Below, piece after piece: positions 17,901-29,900 of a stretch of 48,732 nt of DNA. Below the pieces are notes generated by a model that saw nothing but the letters and a program-made list of their open reading frames with translations, had not been told where the DNA came from and ran no database searches. Position numbers and translations under genes: made by a program. How positions within the stretch are numbered: the stretch's first letter is position 1; every line of letters begins with the position of its first letter. This DNA comes from Nocardia carnea (lineage in GTDB: Bacteria > Actinomycetota > Actinomycetes > Mycobacteriales > Mycobacteriaceae), in NCBI RefSeq assembly GCF_029869215.1, contig NZ_JARWPM010000060.1, positions 1-48,732 on the forward strand, read 5' to 3'.

Positions 17901-20900
17901 GCTCGGCGACTTGTTCTTCGCGGCGTGCCGCCACCTCGAGAGCGGTGTCCCCCGTCCGGGTCTGCTCATCCACCGGTGAACCTCGCAGCAGCCGCAGTAC
18001 CTGCCGGATCCAGGCGGCGGCCATGCAGTCGGTTCGCTGCGGTGCCAGCCAGATCGTGGTCGTAGCCCAGTCGATGAGCGATTCGCCGACGTGGGGCTCC
18101 AACCGTCGGCGCTCGTGCTCGGGGAGCCGCTGTTCTGCGGGATCCACCTCGTGTTCGGTGAGCAGGCGCGTACGCGCCATCGCCGCATCGAGCATCGCGC
18201 GTACCTCCTCCGGCCGCATTCCCAACTGTCCGGCCAGTGCCTGAGCGCCGTGCTCGGCCAACCCGCGCACACGTTCCTGCCATGAATCGCGGCCGGGAAA
18301 GAATTCCGGGCGCGGTTGCAGGGACGGATCCGCTTCTCCCTCCCGCACGATTCCCCGTGGCGCACGGCGCGGCTCCTCCGCGGTGTCGTGCTCCGGAGTT
18401 CGGTGAAGGCTGTCGAGAACGGCCCGCTGGTGATCGGATATGGCGATTCCGGCCAGCTCGTCGGCCGTGGCGATATCGGCCACCAGTTCCCGGAACAGCC
18501 GCTCCTTTTCGCCGCGGAGCCGGTGCATGATCAGTTCGAGCGGTTTGGTGGCCGTCACGATGTCGCGGTGCATCAGGGCTTGGAACAACCGGTCGGCCTG
18601 TGTCGTTTTATCGGTGGAGTGGCGGTCCGCCCAGGCCTGGCCGACGCCGTTGACCACACTGGCGCCGACATATGCCAGGTCCGCGGTACCGGATCCGCCG
18701 TCGCCGCGACCGGCGAGCACCCGGTTCGAGGCGGCGCCGGCCTCCGTTACCGCCGCGTCGGGTCCGTGTCCGCGGGCGGTCACCTCGCCGAAAGGCGATC
18801 CATGCCATACCGCGAACCACTCGGTGAGCAGTCCGCGCAGCGCCTGGGGGTCGGCGGGGTCGTACACGATGTAGGTGTCCACGTCGGCGTATGCGTCGGG
18901 ATTCGGCCGCACCACGGTGCCGGCACCCGGAATGCCCGGCAGGATCTGCACGATCTCCCGGCGCGGCGGCAATGTGCCGGGGCGCGCGATGTTCACCTGC
19001 ACGATGCCCGAGATGTCCAGGCGGATCAGTTCTTCGGCGTATGCGTCGTCGGCCACCGCTTGTTGCAGCACAGCCAGGGCAGCGTCGACCTCTTCCCACG
19101 GCGACCGGGCGAGGGTTGCGGCGCGGCCTGCCCATTTGTCGGCGAGGTCGCGCACCCGCGGCTCGTCCGGATGTGCCTCGGCTCGCTGCCGCAGCCGGGC
19201 CGCGGCAGCACGGATATCGTCGTAGGTCTGCAGGAGCGAGCGTTCCCAGGCATCGGTGACCGCGCGGGCGGTGGGCCCGGGCTGGAAAGCGCCCGCCCGG
19301 CTGTTCAAGGTGCGTTGCTCCTCGGCCGCGTTGCGGATCACGCCGAGGCCATCATTGGTCACGGTGATCGACCCGTTCGTGAGCGCCTGGATCGCGACCG
19401 CGGGATCACCGCCGGACAAGGCGATCAGGCCGGGAGCCACATCCTGACCGAGGGCCCGCACCACGCCCCGGCGGACCAGCTCACCTACCGGCACTCCGTG
19501 CATCACCCGCTCACGAGCGAGTAGATCGTCGAGGGTGCGGCGCAGTTTCGCCAGCTCGGTCTCCGATACCTGCCGTCGCCACTGTGCCGGCAGCCGGAGC
19601 TCGACGAGCCGTTCCCGGTGCTGCTCCCACCGCACTCCGCGCTCGAATGCCAGGCCGCGGTGGTAGCCGGCACCGGCGAAGTACACCAGCGGCAGTTGGT
19701 ACTCCCGGTTGCTGTTGACCGAGATCGCGGCATAGAGGACCAGCGAACGGCCGTCCTGCAAAGTCGTGCGGATGGTGGCCAGCCGCGCATCGTCGGCCCC
19801 TGCCGCCACATCTTTTACCGGGACACCGCACAGCTCGGTCAGACCGGTCTCACCGAGGATTTCGACCCTGACGGCGCGGATCTCATCGTGCTGTTCGGCC
19901 CACTCCCGGACCAGGTGGCCGACAGTGGTGAGAACGTTCTCACCGACAGGGAGCGTATTCGGGGATTCGTGGTCCGCCGAGACTGCCAGGAGCGCCAGTA
20001 CTTCTCGGTGCAGCTCGTACTGAGTTTGGTGCAGCTCGATGGCTTTCCAGCCGAGGGCCGCGCCCAGCCCGGTGGAGGTGTCGTACTGCATCCGCTTCTG
20101 CATGGTGTAGAAGGCGTTCTTCCTGTGGTGTGCGCTTGCCGATTCGGCCATCACCTCGCCGGGGATCGCACCGAATTCGGTACCGGCCCGTCCCAGGATC
20201 ATTGCTGCGGCCAGGGGCTCGACACCGAGCGCGGTGGACAGCGCGAGAGTGGTCGGCGCGTAGAGGACACCGTTGATGATTCCGGGTCGCTTGATCCGGG
20301 TCCCTGTTCCCGGCATATCGGCATAGGCGCTACCGACAGTGGACAGCGAATTGGCCAGGGCCGTGAAGAACGTTTGCGCCAACTGTTCGTCGGTGCGGTA
20401 GTACAGGTTCGGTGATACGCCGATCGTGAGGTCGAATTCGTTGAGTTTGCCGGTGTCGTGGAAGGTGATGTGCGTTTTCTCCACCGCGCCGACCTCGACC
20501 CGGTAGGACACCGTCACGTGCTTCATGAACTGGTTGCCGACCAGCGGGAAGATGAATCTCCCTTCATCTTCCGGCAGCGAGGTGCCCCGTAGCGGCTGCA
20601 GGTGGAGCTTCAACAGCCGCTCGTCCGCCATCGACTTCGGCACCAGCAGCCGCCACGTTCCCTCCTCTACCGCACGCCGGAACCCGCGCATCACCTGCTC
20701 CGCCCGGTGCCCGAGTTCGGCCCGCTGTTCCTCGGACAGCTGTGCGGTTTCCTCGGCAGGGCTGTACCGCAACGCGCTGCGGCCCAATGCTTCCGCGACC
20801 GGATTCAGCAGCTGCGCGGTCCGGTACTGGTCGGCGGTGATCTTCCGCGCGACCGGCGCCATACCACCCGCGGTCGCGGCGTCGTAGAGCTCGGCCAGCA

Positions 20901-23900
20901 TTGTGCGCTGCATTTTCCGGTTGTCCGCCGCGTAGTCGGTGATCATTCCGAAGCCCTGGCGCACGGCTCCGCCGAGCAGCATGCCGGCGACCGGCCACGG
21001 CAGGAATCCGATATCGAGGGCGGCCGACAGTCCGGTTCCCGACAGAATTCCGGCGCTCCCCGCGCCTACGGTGATCAGGTTGCCACGCACCGTGGTGCTC
21101 GGGGGCGGTTGGCGGGGCACGTACTCCCCGATGAAGCCGCGCAGATGCTCGTCGAGTGCGGTGCGGATCTGTTCCCGGCCGGCGTTCTCGTCGATGACCA
21201 GAACGTATTGCTCTCGGTGAATCCACCATCCGCGCACCACCTCTCCGTCCGGCAGCTCGGCGGTGCGCAATTGCACCGTGGGCCCCGCTGTCCAGAAGAC
21301 GCGGTTGTAGTACCACGACCAGGAGAACACGGTGTCGTTCACAGGACGCAGGGCACGCTGCGGATCCGGCTGCGGAAAGTGGTCGAGGTCATGCCAGAGC
21401 TCGGTCACCGGCGGCAGGTCGGTCCATTCGGCTCGGGCCTTGGTAATCGTGCCGTAGGAGTCGGCGAAATCTCCGAGGTTCGCCTCGAGCATCCATTCGG
21501 TCGCATAGGCCAGCGACGGATTCGGATGCCGGCCGAAATCACGGTATCCGTCGAGCCAGGCCAGCATCCGCGGGGTGAATCTCGTCAGCCGGTGGTCCTG
21601 CCCCGCCCGCAGGTACTGGATACGCTGTTCGGCCTCTTTCCCCGACACCGTGTGCAGCCGGAGGCCGAAGTCCCACCCCACCACCGCGCCGTCGATGATC
21701 TGCCGTGCGGTGCCACCGACCAGCCGGCCGATCCGGGCTTCGGCCTCGGCGAGTTTCGTGAACCAATAGCGAACCTGCGCCGTGGTGTCGCCGCTGCCCT
21801 CCTCCAGCAGCGCACCGACGGGGGCCTGGAACTCCTCCGCCCACCGCAGGTCGGTCCCCAATGCCTCGTTCAGCTTGCCGACCAGCCACTTGTTGGACGA
21901 GATCGCATCGGCCAGCGCCATGAGAGCGGGCAGGTCCGAGGTGAGGCCCGGCCACGGATCCTTTTTGACGCCGCGCCCGAACAGACCGGTCCGGCGACTC
22001 CATGGATTCGACGAGGGTGAATTGCGGGACGTATCGGCACCGGCAGCTGTAGCAGGCTCGACAGAGGAGTGATCCGACTGCGGGTCGTGCGGACGTGACC
22101 CGATGAACGCGCCAGGCTGTCCGTCGCCGCGTTCCGCGCCGTCCCGTTCGCGTTCGTACTCGTCGTGGTGAAAGCCCACGGGCGCGACCTCGTCGAGTTC
22201 GAACCAAAGCGCCTCGTAAATGCCCGAGACGATTCTGTCCGACCGCGGCGCGTGGGCGTTCAGCAACTCGAGCGTCCACTCGGTGGACACGCTTTCGCCT
22301 GCACGGGTCACCGTCGCGGACTCCGTCGCCCGGCCGGTTGCTTCGACGCGCAGCACCCGATTGCCCCGGCTGCCGGTCACCTGGGTGAAAAACATGCCTC
22401 CCGGTCCGGCATCCAGGAATCGGGTGCCCAGCTCCGACACCAGCAATTCAGCGGTCTCGGCATGCTCGGCCGGCCAATCCTGCAAAAGGTCTCGGATGTG
22501 TCGACGAGCCTCGACCACCGATTGCGGCCCGCTGACCATCAGCTGTGCCGGGGGCGGCGCGGGCCGCGGCGTGAACTCGGGCGCAACCTGTGGGACGGAG
22601 GCGTCGGGACCACCGGCGTTCGGCAGGTATCCGGGATTCGGTTGCCAGTACCTTGAGAGTTCGTCGGCAACAGCTGCGAATTCGCCATTCCAGGCCGCTG
22701 CGGGAATTTCGAAGCAGCCCATGATGCGGTTGCCGCGCACGCCTCCCGGCCAATGCACGGAGACGACGCCCCCGTTCTCGTCCACCACCCCGAAGCCGCC
22801 GGGAGCATCGATGACGTAGATACGGTGCACCAATTCGGGGTTCAGTGGAGCGCTGCCCGCTACCGCTTCCCCGTAGACGGCCGCACGGTCCACCCGCACG
22901 GTGGTGTAGACGACCTCACCGTCGCGTCGTTGGTTCCTGGGCACGAACCCCGTTCGCCAGATTTCGTTACTGGGTCGTGTGTCGCCACGATATAGCAGAC
23001 CTCCGCCGACCCGCCAACCCGAGCGAACATAGTCGACACCGAGTTCCTGCCATCTGCCGCGGATCACATCGATGGCGATATCGGGGACAGCCGCCGAGGC
23101 GAGCAGAATATCATCCGGTAGTTCCGCGGCCCGCGGATCCCATTGCACGGGTATCGATGGACTGACGAGGATCGACTGCACCACCTGAGCGCCGTCGAGC
23201 GGGTTCACGGATTCCTGCATGCCGGGCGATACGACATCGACCTCGCCGGCTTTACCTTCGCGGGACATCGGGTCGCGCTGCCGCGCCGACCACGGGGTGG
23301 TGCCGGGCTCGTGGTCCGACGGACCCTGTTGTTCCGAAACCTCGTTCAGTGCTCCGCCGAGTGCGCTGACACGCTCGTTTGCGGCACGGTAGCGGTTGAG
23401 CGCGTCCGGCGAGGCGGTCGCGAATTTCCCGACCGGCGCCTCATCGGCCTCGGAACGCGTGGCCGCACGCTCGTCCGCGGCCTGAAACAGGTGAACCAGG
23501 AGCTGTAGTCGCTGTGGTGGGACGGCCGAGGTGCGCCGGGCCAAGTCGGTGTGCAGCTCGTCGAGATGGGCCGCGAGGTTCTCGAGCCAGGTCAGATCAT
23601 CAGCGGTGGCTTCCTGGTTGTGCCGCGCCGCGGTGATTTCGGCCGCTACCGCGGCGCGTACCGTCGCGAGGCGTTCCGGGTCGACCACAGCCCGCAGCGC
23701 ACCGGAATCCGGAGCGGGCGCCCCGAGTACCGCGCCCGGTACGGGCGGCAACTCCGGTCGCAGAGACGACGACAATGGCCGGACTGTGGAAATACTCAAC
23801 CGCTCCGCCAGCTCACGGTACTGCTCCCCGAGCCGGTCTCGATAGCGCCGAGACGCTCCCGAGTCCGCATCATCCGTCGGCCTGCTGCCGATTTGGTCGT

Positions 23901-26900
23901 TCTCGCGCTCGATCGACGTCCTGGCTTCGGTTGCGAGATCGATGAGTTCACCCAACGTCGGCATGGTGTGGACACGGCCGTACCAGTTGAATTGGACTGC
24001 GCCGAGAACGGTAAGGACATGCCAAGCGGCCGAGTATGTCCGGCTCCTGTCGGGAACAGCGGTGTTCACCTCGTCCACGAGGCCAACCACGTCATTGAGA
24101 ACACGGAACGCATCGAGTTGGGCAATCCACGGCCGGAGACGATGGGGGACGTTGTCCATCTGGTCGGAGTTGCCCGGGTCGCGCTGCCAGATGATCGCCG
24201 CGTCGTAATCGGACGGACCGTAGACCATGAGGCCGCAGTCGATGACCTTGATAGTGCCGGAGAGCGTGCGGACGATATTGCCCCTGGTCAAATCCCCGTG
24301 CAAAAGCTGGAACGGTTGAGATCTGATAGCGGGATGAAATACGTCCAATCCCGTTGTCAACTGCTCGGGGAAACCCAGTCGGTCGAACATCGCACGATAC
24401 AAGGGGATTGTACGGAGACGTTGATAGCGCTGCTCGTGATAGTCACTCAGCATACGGAAGAAGCCCACCGAATCCTCGGGATAGTCATCGGGAAGCGGTA
24501 GCAACTCCTGCGGCACCGGGACCCGGCGGAGCAGCCGGTGAACGGCAACAAGCGCCTCACCCACGCCCCGATCGGCCAGAGTCTGGACGGGCTCACCGTG
24601 GATGCGGCGCTGAATCTCGAATACCGGACACCCCTGTTCGTCCAGCTCGACATAGAGGATCTGCTGGAACGGAGATTCGATCCCCTCCGGCATCGCTTGG
24701 GCAATCGCCTGCAATGTGCGGTGTTCCTGCGGCCAGAGCGTGAAGTCCACCGGCAGATCATTGTTTACCCGGTAGTTCAACACCGCGAAGTCGCCGAACA
24801 GATAAACATCCTTGTATTTGCCTGAGGTCTTCCGGCCGTATCGACGTGCGGTCTCCCGAAGCGCTGCGGCCTCCTCATGCGACATCCGCACACCTGCGGT
24901 GCCGCCCAGAACACGGTAAGCGTCGACCGGCTGAAGGTCTCGCCGAACCGGACTCCGATCGAGGAGTTGCTGCTCGGGGACGGCCTCGACTGCCTCCGGG
25001 ACGGTGAGCTGTTCGGGCCCCGCGTTCGGACCGCGTTTCCGCGGTGCGGAGGCCCGAAGAGGCTGACCAGACGGAGGTTCGGACGGTGGCCTCGCCCCGA
25101 TGCTGCCGTCGGTGTCCCCGGCCCGATTCCCCGCATTACCCGATGCCGTATCGGCCGGAGGAAGATTCACCACCAAGTCTGGAGTGATTTCGGGGGGCCT
25201 CAGAGTGGTGACGAAGTGGTGGAGCACCCATTGCGGGCTGCCGACGACGGGACCGTTGATCTCGACATCGGCGAAGCCGACCGCGACCGCCTCGGCCGGG
25301 TCGAGTGTGTTCTTTGTTTCGTCGGTGAACGCTGCCGCGGGCAGGCGCTGTCGCCATTCCTCGAACGGTTCGGTGATCAGGCGGGCGGCGGACAGTGCGG
25401 CCCAGGCTTGTCGCAGCGTGCTCTCGGCTTCCTGACTGAGCCGCTGGCCGGCCGCAAGGTCGATCGCGTGCGCGAATTCGTGGATCACATCGTCGCGGTA
25501 GGGCTGTCCGCTCCTCGGATGAAAGCCGGTATCGCGGTCTTTCGCATCGTCCTTCAGCGCCCGAGCCCGGTCGGCCACTCGGGACAGGTTCAGCTGCATC
25601 CATCCGGCCCGGCGTTCGGCCGCCCGTTCCGACATCGCGGCGTGGATCTGCTCCGAGCCCAGGAAATCGATGGCCAGACCGCGAATATCGGTCAGGTGCG
25701 CGGCAGAACCGGGCGCGTACCGGTACCGGGTGAGCAGGTCGGCCAGTGTCTCGAGAATTTCCCGGACCGCGTCGACGGGCACCCTGGGGTGGTCGAAACC
25801 GCTGATGGTGAAGTATGGATAGTCGAGAGTGAACTCCTCCACCAACCGTGCCTTGGCCTGCGCGTCGGCGCTCGTTCCGCTGACGTTCGCCACCTCGTCC
25901 GGCGTGTGTAGCGCGTGCCGCTCCGCACGAGTCAGCTCGGTCAGCACTCGCTGGTGGAGGTCGGACAGCAGGTCCTTTTGCGCGTCGAAGAAAATCTCTA
26001 TCCGTGGCCCCAGATGGGCCACCCGTTCCCGCATCGCGGTGATCGCCGACCGCGGGATCGAATGGTTCTGCCACTGCACGCTGTCGTCGGCAATCCGGGT
26101 GAACTCGGCAGCGAACGGGCTCGGCGGGGCAGCCTCGGAGTTGATGGCCGCGCGCCCGCCGGTCACCTCGTTGTCGGCACCGATATTCCAGTGGAGCGTG
26201 CCGCGCCGGACGCCGGTGACCGCGTCCAACAGTCCGAGCAGCTCACCCGACACCGAATCCAGGTACCCGCGGTCGAGGGGGCCGAGCGCCACGCGCGTTT
26301 CGTCCGCCGGGTCTCCGTCGATCGATCCGGGATCGTAAGCTCGCGACAGCTTCTGTGGCAGGACGGTGCCGGCCGTGCGCGCGGGAACAATCTCGCGATA
26401 CAGCACCGCACTGTCGGCGGAGTCCGGGTACGTGCCGGCGACAGGCGCGCCCATGGCGCCACCGATCTCCGATATCAGCCACTGCTTCGCCGCCTCGCCG
26501 GCATCGTCGTAGGTTTCTCGGATGCACTGGTAGCCGTTGCCGAAACGCACTCGCTCGACCGTGACCCCACGCGCCCCCGGCAATGGATCGATGTGCACTA
26601 CACCGGAATTCAGTCCATCGGTGATGAGCGCAGTGCGAACGTTCGGGTCATGTGGTCTACTCCCGATGGCGTCCCCCGGTCGCGCGCCGATCACATCGGT
26701 GGGGCTTTCGCTCAGGACTGCGGTGAGATTGTCGCTGGTCTGCTCGTAAGCGCCGTAGATATCGCCGGAATCCGGATTCGGTTGTCCGTGGATTGTTGCC
26801 GCGGTGCCACCGAGCACCGCGCCGGCCTCGTGCGGAAGCGGAACGAGACGACCCGAAGTACGTTCGAAGTGGGCGAAAAAGGCCCGGTCCGGCCGGGGGA

Positions 26901-29900
26901 ACGACTCCCGGAAGAAGGTTTGCCAGGTATCGCGGTCGCGGAGCCGGGCGATGGGCTTGCCGCCCAGGTCGGGGTCGGCGATACGCGGGACGTTGGTGTC
27001 GTAGACCAGCAGAGCATCGTTGAGCTGGGTGACATAGAAAGCGTGCGCGATACCGTCGCGCTCGACGACGAAGACCGCACTGTGCCGGGGGTTCTCGGGA
27101 TCGGCCAGGCTGTCTATCTCACGAGCCAGGCGCTGCTCGAGAGTCCCGTCGGCCACGACGAGTTCGGCGAGCCCGGTGGTGAGGCCGGTGACGAGTGTGT
27201 CCCAGCTCGCCGCATCCTTGTGCGGGATGAGCGCATCATCCAATCCGTCGGCCCACGCGGACCGGATGGTCGAACCGGCGCAGGCGACGATGTGGTCGGG
27301 CACCGCCTCGCCCGGTTCCGCTGCGGAGTCGCGCAGGAACCTGCCCGTGGTGGCGAACCGTGTGGTAGCGGGCACGCGCGCCGTGTTGCGGCTGTGTGCG
27401 GCGGCGATATCACCGGTAGGAGGTGTCGCGTGGTACTCGACCGCGTGCTCGACGGTGTTCCGGCCATTGGCGAAGGTGATGCGGCGGACCGCGACTGTAC
27501 TCTCGGCGATCACGAGCTGGGTGCCGCGGCCACCTTCCCGGTCCTCGTCTTGTTCGTCGGGTGTCCATTTCGGTAGCTTCGCGGCGACGCCGGCGGCGAT
27601 GTCATTGGTGATCGCGACGTGTACCTGCCGGTCGTCGCCGGTACCCTGAATCGACAGATCGAGGACTTCCTCCGGAGGGAGGCCCGCCGATGAAGCCTTG
27701 CTGTACAGGTGTTTCTTCGCGTTGGTGACCAGTTCGCTCACTGCCAGCAGGATGCTGTCCACCAACTCGCCGGAGATGTTCGGATCGTCCTCGAACAGCC
27801 GGCCCTCGACGGCATTGCGGATCCGGCGCACCTCCCGCTGGTACGGCGGTATCTCCGCGGTCTCGGATTCGCCGAACATCTCCATCAAGCGGTCGAGATC
27901 GAGTTCTTCCACGGACCTTTCGGCCGGTTGTTCCGCGGCTCGCTCGACCGGACCCGGAGTCCGCCCCAGCCGCCATTCGACCCGTACATAGGAGTTTTCT
28001 CCCGTGATATCGACGAGATCCACGTGCAGCGCGTCGGCATCGAGCTCGACCCCGAGCGTTATCGGTCCCTGTCCCCACCGAATCGACGCACCGACGGCCG
28101 CGGCGATCTCCCGCACATACGCCGGATCCGACCAACCCTTCAGCAACGCGATGATCTGTCGTTCCACCAGGTCGGCTTGTGCCTCGCTACCGGCGGTGAG
28201 GCCATCGAACCGCAAGCCGGTATCCGGTGACGACGGATCGGCCGAGCGCTCCGACGGCCGGCTGCCGATGCTGTCCGGTGTTTCTGTGCGTGCCGGGGTG
28301 ACCGAATCCGCCGCGGCGGCGCGGCGGCCGGTGGGATCCGCCAGCACGGTCTGCATCACCTCGGTGACCTGACCGAGTAGGTCGGTGGCGGAATCCAGAG
28401 ACATGCCGAGCCGCCCGGCGACCTCGTCGAGGGGGTTGCCCTCGACGAGATTCAGCACCAATAGATTCCAGGCGGTGCCGGGTTCGGGGAGGCCGGCCAG
28501 ACCGGCCCGAATGGCCTGTTCCAGCTCGATATCGGCGAATGGGGACCGCGCGGTCTGGTCGCTCACGACCTCGTCGAGTGAGCTGCCGTCGTCCACCACG
28601 GACCGGTCGAGTCGCAGTGACCCACCGGAAAGGGTCTGCCGCGCCCACGCGATATCCGTCAGAGGGACACCCAGGGCTTCGGCGATCGCGGAGTCGAGAA
28701 CGCGATCCTCGTCCAGTTGCAGTGCCTGGGACTGGATGCCCAGTTCGCGATGGACCCTGACGACCAGCGCGCGCTCGGTGCGGCTCAGCCCCGGGTAGGC
28801 CGCCTCGTAACGCGCCGAAACCACCGCCCATACCGCTGCCGCCCAGGCGTGTGGGGCGAAGGCACCGGCGGGGGCGTGGTTGGCGATCGCCGACAGGATT
28901 TCGATTCGGGCTTGCTGGGTCAGTTCGTCGTGGTCGTCACCAGTGCGCCCCATCTTGCGTACGACGGCTTCGGGAACCCAGGAGAACCGGGCGAAGATTT
29001 CGTCCCGGATCATCTTCTCTTCCGGCGAGTCGACGCGCGTAGCGATGTAGCGCCGGAACAGCGCCGCTTCATCCGGATCGGCATCGTCGACGCCGTCGTG
29101 CCGGTAGAAGAGGTCGATCGCGGTATCGAGCAAATGCTGCGGAATACCGTTGTCGTCGCGCAGAACGCGCAGTGAGGACAACCGGGGGCGCTGGGTGCGG
29201 CCGTGCTCGGAGTGTTTGAGGGCACCGGCACTGAGTCGACCGGAAAACCGTTCCTGACTGCGTCCGAGGTAGTGACGCCAGGCTCGCAACCATTCGTTCA
29301 CAGTCGAATAGCCGGCCGGAATCGGCGTTTGGACGCTGTCCGGGTCGTACCAGGCCAGCCCCTCGCGATTGAAGAACCATACATTTGCTTCGCGGCCGAT
29401 ATCGTCCGGAAGGTTGTTGGCGCGGACGATATCTCGTACGGTAGCCGGGATCGGATGGGTCTTCAGCGCCTCGAGGCTACTGACCGTGCCGCTACTGAAC
29501 TGCCCCGCGAACTCGGCCTGGGTTACACCCAGATAGCGTCGCAGAGCGGTCAGCCAGCGGTTCACCCCATGCGGGTCGGCAGGATCGAAATCCGTCGGTC
29601 GCGGTAGCAGCCGACCGTCGGGATCATACCAGGCCAGCCCTTCGCCGCCGTAGAACCGGCGCAGCGCTGCGACCGCGATATCGTCCGGTAATCGATTGGC
29701 CCGCACAATATCCCGGACTGCACTTGCCTTCGGAATGCGCCGTTCTCTTTCGAAATGCTTGATCAGGGTCGACGGCAGCGGTCCGGAGAACTCTTCTGTG
29801 GTGGTACCGAGGTACTTTCGCAGTGCGCCCAGCCATTTGCTGACCGCGTGCGGGTCACCTGGATCATATGTGCTCGGGGACGGTCTGAATTCGCCAGCGG

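Noticed and set aside
25915..27576. A 553-residue plus-strand frame opposite the giant gene
   Set aside because: Antisense shadow in high-GC DNA; the minus strand carries the domain motifs.
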